Positions 17,651 through 24,340 of a stretch of DNA of 64,000 bases are shown here, one piece after another. Source of the DNA: Galbibacter sp048266365 (GTDB taxonomy: Bacteria > Bacteroidota > Bacteroidia > Flavobacteriales > Flavobacteriaceae); assembly GCF_048266365.1 (NCBI RefSeq), contig NZ_JBLWZP010000001.1:558001-622000 (forward strand), in the 5' to 3' direction. The number at the start of each line of letters is the position of its first letter. Within the stretch, counting starts at the first letter, position 1. Made by a program: the position numbers and the translations under genes. The notes beneath the pieces are model-generated. The model was not told where the DNA came from and did no database searches. It worked only from the letters and a program-made list of their open reading frames with translations.

Positions 17651-19369
17651 ATGAATAAAAATATTTTGGCCCTCGTGGCGATAAGCTTCTTTTTGGTGTT
17701 AAGTTCGTTTATGGCAGAGCCGACTCTGACTAGAAAGAAGGCATATGACATTGTTGTTTATGGTGGAACATCAGCTGGTATTGCTGCCGCCATACAGAGT
17801 AGTAGAATGGGAAAAACAGTGTTACTAATTGAACCCTCTTCACGTATTGGTGGGTTAACAACTGGTGGTCTAGGGCAAACAGATATAAGTAAGAAAAAAG
17901 TAATAGGTGGTATTGCTAGAGAGTTTTACCAGGGAATCTATACCTATTACGATGACCCGGCGAATTGGAAATGGCAAAAGCGATCAGCATATAAAGGTGG
18001 TGGTAAAGGTAACCCTGGGGAAGCGATTCCTACCATGTGGAAATTTGAACCATCTGCTGCCTTGCAGGTCTACGAGGATATGTTGGCAAAAGAGAAAGTT
18101 AAGCTAGTTACGCAGAAGAAATTAAACCGTAAGGACGGAGTGCGCAAGAATGGCACTACTATTTATGCCATAGAAATGTTGGATGGAACTGTTTATAGGG
18201 GTAAGATGTTTATCGATGCTACCTACGAAGGGGATCTCATGGCCGCTGCTGGTGTGAGTTATACCTTGGGGCGTGAGAGTAATTCAGAGTATGGTGAAAC
18301 GCTTAATGGGGTACAGGCCAATAATTTTAATCTTACCTTAAAACGGAAAATATCGCGAAACGCACATTATCATAATTTCCTTCCAGGAGTTGATCCTTAT
18401 ATTATTAATGGTGATCCCAGTAGTGGATTGTTGCCGAATATCAATTTAAAACCTGGCCTTGAGGGTGAAGGTGATGATAAGATTCAGGCCTATTGTTTTA
18501 GAATGTGTTTGACGGATGTTCCTGAAAATCGCATTCCGTTTAAAAAGCCTGATAATTATAATGAACTGGATTACGAATTGCTCCTTCGAAATTATGAAGC
18601 CAGAAAGGGTCTTGTAAGGGACATGCACAGTTATTCGAATTTGTTGCTTCCTTGGATTAATGCTAAAATGCCAAATAGAAAAACCGATACCAATAATAAG
18701 TTTGGGTTTTCTACGGATTATATTGGAAGAAACTATGAGTATCCAGAAGCTTCCTACCAAGAAAGAGAAAAGATTGCTGAAGAACACAGAGAATACCAAA
18801 TGGGACTCATGTGGACTTTGGCCAATCACCCAAGAATCCCAAAGGAGGTTCGTGATATCGCATCGCAATGGGGTATGACCAAGGATGAATTTGAACGAGG
18901 CGATGGTTGGCAAGATCAACTTTATATTCGTGAAGCTAGAAGAATGATCAGTGATTATGTGATGACCCAGCACAACTGTGAGCGTATCACTATAGTTGAA
19001 GATCCAGTAGGGTTAGCTTCTTATCCTATAGATTCCCATCATGTTCAACGCTATGTGGATGCAAATGGTTATGTGCAAAATGAGGGTAATGTGGCCGCAT
19101 TACAATTGGATCCTTTTCCTGTGAGTTACCGCTCCATTATCCCTACGGAGCGTGAGGCTACTAATCTTGTTGTTCCTGTATGTTTGAGCTCAACCCACGT
19201 TGCTTTTGGCTCTATTCGAATGGAACCTGTTTTTATGGTGCTTGGTCAGTCAGCTGCTATCGCAGCTTCATTAGCCATCGATGAAAACGTAAAGCTTCAG
19301 GATCTTGAATATGATATATTAAAGGAGAGTCTGTTGAAAAACAAGCAACGTTTGAAGTGGGAGAAATAA
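17651..19369 (+). CDS. Secreted FAD-dependent oxidoreductase, copy 1
   Basis: This 572-residue flavoprotein is of the FAD_oxidored type (PF12831). After a Sec-like signal peptide (MNKNILALVAISFFLVLSSF) comes the dinucleotide-binding fold: YDIVVYGGTSAGIAAAIQSS with GGTSAG at 38-43, the ribose-binding Glu61 in VLLIEPSSRIGG, and GGLTTGGLGQTD. Further family segments are FIDATYEGDLMAAAGVSY, FRMCLTDVPENRIPF and, near the end, MEPVFMVLGQSAAIAASLAI. The substrate is unknown. The start at 17651 is chosen because it gives a clean signal peptide that aligns with copy 2. An upstream in-frame ATG at 17606 lies inside the hairpin region. No twin-arginine motif is seen. Confidence 0.85.
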   Translation: MNKNILALVAISFFLVLSSFMAEPTLTRKKAYDIVVYGGTSAGIAAAIQSSRMGKTVLLIEPSSRIGGLTTGGLGQTDISKKKVIGGIAREFYQGIYTYYDDPANWKWQKRSAYKGGGKGNPGEAIPTMWKFEPSAALQVYEDMLAKEKVKLVTQKKLNRKDGVRKNGTTIYAIEMLDGTVYRGKMFIDATYEGDLMAAAGVSYTLGRESNSEYGETLNGVQANNFNLTLKRKISRNAHYHNFLPGVDPYIINGDPSSGLLPNINLKPGLEGEGDDKIQAYCFRMCLTDVPENRIPFKKPDNYNELDYELLLRNYEARKGLVRDMHSYSNLLLPWINAKMPNRKTDTNNKFGFSTDYIGRNYEYPEASYQEREKIAEEHREYQMGLMWTLANHPRIPKEVRDIASQWGMTKDEFERGDGWQDQLYIREARRMISDYVMTQHNCERITIVEDPVGLASYPIDSHHVQRYVDANGYVQNEGNVAALQLDPFPVSYRSIIPTEREATNLVVPVCLSSTHVAFGSIRMEPVFMVLGQSAAIAASLAIDENVKLQDLEYDILKESLLKNKQRLKWEK

Positions 19370-19402
19370 AATCCTTTTAAGTCTAATTTTTAAATCAGTG
19401 TA

Positions 19403-21121
19403 ATGAATAAAAATATATTAATCCTAATCGCCACATCTGTTTTTTTAGTGCTCAGTTCATTTGTTGCAGAACCAGATCTGGTTAGAAAAAAAACATATGA
19501 CATTGTGGTTTATGGTGGTACATCTGCTGGTATAGCAGCGGCCATTCAGAGTAGTAGAATGGGGAAATCAGTTTTGCTTATTGAACCTTCTTCAAGAATT
19601 GGAGGTTTAACAACTGGAGGTCTGGGGCAGACAGACATTGGAAATAAACAAGCCATTGGGGGAATTTCTCGTGAGTTCTATCAAAATATCAGAACGTATT
19701 ATGATGATCCAGCTAATTGGAAATGGCAAAAGAAATCGGAATATAAAGGAGGTGGCCAATCTCGAACAGGCGAGCATGAGGACGCTATGTGGACTTTTGA
19801 GCCTTCTGCTGCGCTGACAGTTTACAAGAAAATGCTAGCCAAAGAAAAAGTTAAGCTGGTTACTGAAAAAAGATTGAATCGTAAAGATGGGGTGCGTAAA
19901 AAAGGCACTACTATTTATGCCATTGTGATGCTAGACGGAACCGTGTATAGCGGTAAGGTGTTTATTGATGCTACTTACGAAGGAGACCTTATGGCTGCTG
20001 CTGGTGTTAGTTATACCTTAGGGCGTGAGAGTAATGCACAGTATGGTGAAACACTCAATGGGGTGCAGCCAAATAATATCAATCTTACTTTAAAAAAGAA
20101 AGTATCTAAAAATGCCTTTAACCATAACTTCGTACCAGGAGTGGATCCTTATGTTGTTAAAGGAGATCCTAGTAGTGGATTGTTGCCAAATATCAATCTG
20201 AGACCTGGTTTAGAAGGTGAGGCTGATGATAAGATTCAGGCGTATTGTTTTAGAATGTGTTTGACAGATGTTCCTGAGAATCAAATTCCATTTAAAAAGC
20301 CTGAGAATTACAACGAATTGGATTATGAGTTGTTGCTTAGAAATTATGAGGCAAGAAAGGGCCTTATAAAAGACATGTATAGTTATTCTAGTGCATTACT
20401 TCCTTGGATAAATTCAAAAATGCCTAATGGAAAAACAGACACCAATAATAAGTTTGGTTTTTCAACAGACTACATCGGTAGAAACTATGAATATCCTGAG
20501 GCTTCTTATGAAGAACGTGAAAAGATTATCGAAGAACACAGAATCTACCAAATGGGACTCATGTGGACTTTGGCGAATCACCCTAGAATCCCTCAAAAAG
20601 TTCGTGATATCGCATCGAAGTGGGGTATGACCAAAGATGAGTTTGATCGAGGTGATGGTTGGCAGAATCAACTTTATATTCGAGAAGCCAGAAGAATGGT
20701 CAGTGATTATGTTATGACGCAGCACAATTGTGAAGCTTTAAAAGTAGTGGAGGATCCTGTAGGATTGGCTGCTTATACTATGGACTCTCATAATGTTCAG
20801 CGTTATGTAGATGCAAATGGTTTTGTACAAAATGAGGGGAATGTTGAAGCTGGTGGTTTAAAACCTTTTCCAATTAGCTACCGTTCTATTGTCCCTACAG
20901 AAAGTGAAGCCACTAACCTTGCTGTTCCTGTGTGCTTAAGTGCTTCTCATATTGCTTTTGGTTCTATCAGGATGGAGCCTGTTTTTATGGTACTTGGTCA
21001 ATCTGCAGCCATTGCAGCTTCACTAGCTATTGATCATGGTGTTAGCCTTCAGGATGTAGAATATGAGGAACTAAGAAAAACATTGTTGGAAAATAAACAA
21101 CGCCTTGCTTGGGAAAAATAA
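19403..21121 (+). CDS. Secreted FAD-dependent oxidoreductase, copy 2
   Basis: This 572-residue protein has exactly the same length as the preceding gene and is nearly identical along most of it. It has signal peptide MNKNILILIATSVFLVLSSF, GGTSAG nucleotide motif, Glu61 in LLIEPSSRIGG, FIDATYEGDLMAAAGVSYTL, and GQSAAIAASLAI near the end. Differences cluster around residues 75-130, in KKKVSKNAFNHNFVPGVDP, and near HNCEALKVVEDPVGLAAY. It starts 33 bp after copy 1. This is a recent tandem duplication kept intact in both copies, which suggests dosage or slight substrate divergence. The electron acceptor is not evident. Confidence 0.85.
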   Translation: MNKNILILIATSVFLVLSSFVAEPDLVRKKTYDIVVYGGTSAGIAAAIQSSRMGKSVLLIEPSSRIGGLTTGGLGQTDIGNKQAIGGISREFYQNIRTYYDDPANWKWQKKSEYKGGGQSRTGEHEDAMWTFEPSAALTVYKKMLAKEKVKLVTEKRLNRKDGVRKKGTTIYAIVMLDGTVYSGKVFIDATYEGDLMAAAGVSYTLGRESNAQYGETLNGVQPNNINLTLKKKVSKNAFNHNFVPGVDPYVVKGDPSSGLLPNINLRPGLEGEADDKIQAYCFRMCLTDVPENQIPFKKPENYNELDYELLLRNYEARKGLIKDMYSYSSALLPWINSKMPNGKTDTNNKFGFSTDYIGRNYEYPEASYEEREKIIEEHRIYQMGLMWTLANHPRIPQKVRDIASKWGMTKDEFDRGDGWQNQLYIREARRMVSDYVMTQHNCEALKVVEDPVGLAAYTMDSHNVQRYVDANGFVQNEGNVEAGGLKPFPISYRSIVPTESEATNLAVPVCLSASHIAFGSIRMEPVFMVLGQSAAIAASLAIDHGVSLQDVEYEELRKTLLENKQRLAWEK

Positions 21122-21136
21122 GAATAGGTGCTTAGA

Positions 21137-21205
21137 AATTCAATATGAGCCTATACCTGGTTAGTACAAGACTAACTTATTAAGGTATAAAAACTATATT
21201 GAATT
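21137..21205 (+). promoter_or_regulatory. Nested three-stem RNA structure upstream of cstA
   Basis: Three nested complementary pairs are visible: AATTCAATAT (21137-21146) with ATATTGAATT (21196-21205), TATACC (21152-21157) with GGTATA (21184-21189), and GTTAGT (21160-21165) with ACTAAC (21171-21176). Together they make one long interrupted stem-loop of 69 nt starting 16 bp after the oxidoreductase stop and ending 82 bp before the cstA start. No U tract follows. It may be a leader element, a processing site or an attenuator. Confidence 0.55.
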
Positions 21206-21287
21206 CTATTTCTTAATAAATAGATGGTACAGGGCATTTAAGAATGAATTGAAGACCTATATAGTGTCTTTTAAATATGATTATAGT

Positions 21288-22715
21288 ATGATCACATTTG
21301 TCGTAGCAATAATTATACTGCTGTTAGGGTACCTTTTTTATGGCAAATTCATTGAAAGGGTATTTAAGCCTGATGCAAATAGACCTACTCCGGCATACGC
21401 GCAAGCAGACGGGGTTGACTTTGTACCTATGAATAGCAATAGGAACTCATTAATTCAGATCTTAAATATAGCTGGTGTGGGGCCAATTTTCGGCCCCATA
21501 TTAGGCGCTTTATATGGCCCTATCGCTTTTTTATGGATTGTCATTGGGGCTATTTTTGCTGGTGCAGTTCACGATTACCTAACGGGTATGATTTCTATTC
21601 GGTTTGGTGGAGATCATTTACCAGCATTGGCTTCACGGTTTTTAGGTAAATCATTCAGTCATGTCGTCAACTTTTTCACGGTCTTGTTGCTGCTTCTGGT
21701 CGGAACCGTATTTATTTCTGCACCTGCTCAAATGATCAATGATTTAATCGGTGGAGGTGATGTTGGTGTGTTCACCTTAATTGTTCTTGCTATTTTTGCC
21801 TATTATATTATTGCTACAGTTTTGCCAATTGATAAAATTATAGGTAAAATTTATCCCATACTGGGATTTTTATTATTGTGTAGTGCTGTTGGAATCGGAA
21901 TTGCAATATTCTTCCATGAAAATACAATTCCAGAGTTGACTTTAGAGAATTTGCATCCTGAGGACATCCCATTTTACCCAGTAATATTTTTGACCATTTC
22001 TTGTGGGGCCTTATCGGGCTTTCATGCCACGCAATCTCCGATAATTGCTAGAACTGTCAGAAATGAAAAGCAAGGGAGAAAGATATTTTATGGAATGATG
22101 ATCGTTGAGGCTGTTATCGCTATGGTATGGGCAGGGGCTGCGATGAGTTTATTTAATGGCGAAGATCTCAATACCTTGCTTCACAAGGGTGGGGCGGCGG
22201 CAGTGGTGAATGAGATTTCAACACTGTTCTTGGGTAGCATTGGTGGAACCCTAGCGATCATTGGGGTTATTGTATTACCGATTACTTCTGGTGACACTTC
22301 TTTTAGAGCAGCTAGGATGATTATTGCGGACTATCTTAAGGTTAATCAGATTGCTATAAAGAATCGGTTTATGATTGCCATACCGCTTTTTGTAGCGGCT
22401 TTCACACTGACTAAACTGGATTTTCAGGTGCTATGGCGGTATTTCTCATGGGCTAACCAGTGTATAGCAGCAATTGCTTTATGGATCGCTACAGTTTATT
22501 TATACCAAAGGAAAACGCATTATATCGTTGCTTTGGTGCCTGCATTTTTTATAACCTCGGTATTAGGCTCCTATCTTTTTTACGACTCGACTATTGGCTT
22601 CGATCTTGATATTGTGACTTCTGATATCATTGGGATCATTATTGCTTTTGCATTAACTGTTATGTTTTTTGTTGTGATGAGAAGGAGAGGGAGTGCTTTG
22701 CCGATAGAGCAGTAG
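21288..22715 (+). CDS. CstA-family carbon starvation transporter
   Basis: This 475-residue polytopic inner-membrane protein has about a dozen hydrophobic helices. The N-terminal CstA signature is clear: GYLFYGKFIERVF, then QILNIAGVGPIFGPILGALYGP and GAVHDYLTGMISIRFGG. Later segments include GFHATQSPIIARTVRNE, TSGDTSFRAARMI and FSWANQCIAAIALWIATVYL. Characterised CstA proteins take up peptides or pyruvate in nutrient-limited cells. It is the short form, lacking the long C-terminal part of the Escherichia coli protein. The ATG at 21288 is chosen over an in-frame TTG at 21249. It is on the same strand as the oxidoreductases and probably takes up their product or a related small molecule. Confidence 0.9.
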   Translation: MITFVVAIIILLLGYLFYGKFIERVFKPDANRPTPAYAQADGVDFVPMNSNRNSLIQILNIAGVGPIFGPILGALYGPIAFLWIVIGAIFAGAVHDYLTGMISIRFGGDHLPALASRFLGKSFSHVVNFFTVLLLLLVGTVFISAPAQMINDLIGGGDVGVFTLIVLAIFAYYIIATVLPIDKIIGKIYPILGFLLLCSAVGIGIAIFFHENTIPELTLENLHPEDIPFYPVIFLTISCGALSGFHATQSPIIARTVRNEKQGRKIFYGMMIVEAVIAMVWAGAAMSLFNGEDLNTLLHKGGAAAVVNEISTLFLGSIGGTLAIIGVIVLPITSGDTSFRAARMIIADYLKVNQIAIKNRFMIAIPLFVAAFTLTKLDFQVLWRYFSWANQCIAAIALWIATVYLYQRKTHYIVALVPAFFITSVLGSYLFYDSTIGFDLDIVTSDIIGIIIAFALTVMFFVVMRRRGSALPIEQ

Positions 22716-22823
22716 TGCCTATAGTGAAAATTGAGGGGCTTGAATTCGTGAAATGGATTTTTGGTCTACTATTGTACTGTATCTATAGTTTTAAAAATAA
22801 ATGATTTAGATAATCCAATTTTA

Positions 22824-23000
22824 ATGATGTCAACTCTTAAAGCGAACAAAACTGCGAATATCTTTCCGAAAACTCAAAAAGACTTAGCAAAAGCGATGTC
22901 TTGCTCCCTCAATATCTTAATAGATTATTGAAAGGCGCTGAAAACCTTCAATTGGGGACTATTACGCATATTGAGCAAATTTTAAATAATAGATTAATTG
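22824..23000 (+). pseudogene. Frameshifted HTH (XRE-like) antitoxin remnant
   Basis: One frame from ATG 22824 reads TQKDLAKAMS up to about 22897. A second frame continues from 22901 with LPQYLNRLLKGAENLQLGTI and EQILNNRLIEE. Joined, they give the DLAxAMxVxPQYLNRLLKGxENL helix-turn-helix typical of XRE-type antitoxins, with a one- or two-base lesion in the middle of the helix pair. Downstream the sequence passes directly into the 3' end of a group II intron, so the C-terminus is lost. No cognate toxin is adjacent on this strand. Not functional. Confidence 0.6.
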
Positions 23001-23002
23001 AG

Positions 23003-23079
23003 GAGCCGTATGATGGGAGATTATCACGTATGGTTCCTATGAGAGGTTTAGGGGTGATATCCCACTTTACCAATTCGAC
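23003..23079 (+). ncRNA. Group II intron 3' end: domains V and VI (fragment)
   Basis: Positions 23003-23036 are exactly 34 nt and fold as canonical domain V. A 9-bp lower stem pairs GAGCCGTAT with GTATGGTTC, including the catalytic AGC triad. A two-base AC bulge follows, and a 5-bp upper stem (GATGG with TTATC) is capped by a GAGA tetraloop of GNRA type. The following 23037-23079 (GAGAGGTTTAGGGGTGATAT and onward to AATTCGACC) has the form of domain VI with an intron 3' end near CGAC. Domains I-IV and the reverse transcriptase are missing, because upstream is the antitoxin remnant. A truncated relic that cannot splice. Confidence 0.8.
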
Positions 23080-23082
23080 CTT

Positions 23083-23385
23083 TTATTTCAGTTGTTTTTT
23101 GATATCCATTCTTTGATGCAAAATTCTAATGATTTCGACAATTTCATTTTCTGATTTTCTGTAAAAAATCAGATGCGATTTTATTTTTGTTACTCGATAA
23201 TTTTTTCGAGTTTGTTCACAGGATTTTCCAATCAGATAGTTGTCCGCTACGAATTCAATCTCTCCGATTATTAAGTCATAATATCTGTCGGCTTGTTCTT
23301 TAGACCATTTGCGAAAAGTATAAACCCAAATATCATTTAAATCATCAATCGCTTGTTTACTTATTTGATATTTGTTTTTACTCAT
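23083..23385 (-). CDS. ParE/RelE-family toxin
   Basis: This 100-residue toxin has the ParE layout: YQISKQAIDDLNDIWVYT at the N-terminus, then a central helix KEQADRYYDLIIGEIEFV, the strand VTKIKSHLIFYRK, and the terminal IIRILHQRMDIKKQL. ParE toxins poison DNA gyrase, while related RelE proteins cut mRNA on the ribosome. The ILHQRMD terminus fits ParE better. It overlaps the upstream antitoxin stop by 4 bp (ATGA), which is translational coupling. The gene looks intact. Its 3' end nearly touches the group II intron relic read on the other strand. Confidence 0.92.
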   Translation of the reverse strand: MSKNKYQISKQAIDDLNDIWVYTFRKWSKEQADRYYDLIIGEIEFVADNYLIGKSCEQTRKNYRVTKIKSHLIFYRKSENEIVEIIRILHQRMDIKKQLK

Positions 23386-23624
23386 AAGTGTTGGCGATGT
23401 AATTCAGACAGATTTTGTTTCGGGTCAAAATTTTCAACAAATCCGCTATTTTCTCCAACTTCGAGAGCTTTAATCAATTCTCTTTCCTTTTTTTCTTCAC
23501 GTTCTAATAAACGTAATGCTGAACGAATAACTTCGCTGACCGAACCATACCTTCCAGAATTTACTTCCTCTCTGATAAAATCCTCAAAATGATTTCCGAG
23601 TGATATTGATGTGTTTTTTCCCAT
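23382..23624 (-). CDS. ParD-type ribbon-helix-helix antitoxin
   Basis: This 80-residue protein starts at the ATG whose complement is 23622-23624. It has the CopG/ParD ribbon-helix-helix: NTSISLGNHFEDFIREEVNS then RYGSVSEVIRSALRLLE, and a flexible toxin-binding tail GENSGFVENFDPKQNLSELH. It should neutralise the toxin and repress the pair's own promoter. A longer in-frame start ten codons upstream is possible, but the MGKNTSISL opening matches the family. Together with the toxin gene this is the only complete ParDE module in the window. Confidence 0.92.
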   Translation of the reverse strand: MGKNTSISLGNHFEDFIREEVNSGRYGSVSEVIRSALRLLEREEKKERELIKALEVGENSGFVENFDPKQNLSELHRQHL

Positions 23625-23807
23625 TTTGACTATAATTTTACTCAAAAATACCAAATCTTGGTAACATAGCCAAATTGCACATAACTGTTTTGATATATGA
23701 AAAATAGCGGATTTTCACGTACTAACTTTTTGGTTTATTACTTATCATAAATTTAAAAAACTCATTGTCTTTAAAGCACTTAAACCACTGTTTTTTATAT
23801 ATCGTGC

Positions 23808-23922
23808 TGTAGGCAGTTATTTTGGACCAAAATAAGATCGGAGTGATATTTTAAATTTCAGTTTATACCTTTGAATTATGAAATACATGAAATGGAGTTT
23901 AAAAGAGAAGTTAGAAATACTA
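23808..23922 (+). pseudogene. IS3-family left-end relic with start of OrfA
   Basis: TGTAGGCAGTTATTTTGGAC begins at 23808, the style of an IS3/IS150-group terminal repeat. From ATG 23878 a frame reads MKYMKWSLKEKLEILA, like the first helix of IS3 OrfA proteins, then breaks at about 23922 where an IS110-like remnant on the other strand begins. Only about 15 codons of OrfA survive. This suggests a nested insertion or deletion scar. Confidence 0.4.
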
Positions 23923-24124
23923 GCCCTGTTCTCCAAGTACCGTGCAAATAATTAGCGATCTCTTCTTTGGATTTTTTGGTCCTGACATCTACAAGTGTAG
24001 CTAAGTAAGCAGTGTCACGCTTATCCGCTAGTATTGCCTCGATGATGGTCAAAGCTGATTTTCAGGTGACATCGCGCAAAGCAACATCGAGTCTAACATT
24101 CATTAACCTGAACGTTTTTTGCAT
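23921..24124 (-). pseudogene. IS110-family transposase fragment
   Basis: Read on the minus strand from 24124, the frame gives FRLMNVRLDVALRDVT, one in-frame TGA, then KSALTIIEAILADKRDTAYL and ATLVDVRTKKSKEEIANYLH followed by GTWRTG. This is the central region of IS110-type transposases, where a GKSGxxIIxAIL motif is followed by a KxSKEEIxxxLxGxWR segment. Both ends are missing. The stop sits where the conserved Gly of GKS would be. The rest of 23655-24340 shows nothing more than AT-rich DNA, plus the upstream region of the next susC. Confidence 0.65.
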
Positions 24125-24340
24125 TTTAATGTTAATTTAATGCGCTATTTACATTAGGTTTACATGCTAATCATGCAGTTTTACTACTATCTTGCGGGTT
24201 TATTGATTTTTTAATCAATTACATATCAGTAAATTATACAAAATTATTTATGTCGATTTTATTAATATCGGCACTTTGGTAAAAAAGTATCTAGATTTCG
24301 TATTTTCATTCCTATAAATTAACGGTACAATCAAATTATT

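Noticed and set aside
18446..18973. 175-residue minus-strand frame inside the first FAD oxidoreductase
   Set aside because: A similar, shorter frame occurs in the second copy at the same place because the copies are alike; codon pattern and features favour the plus-strand gene.
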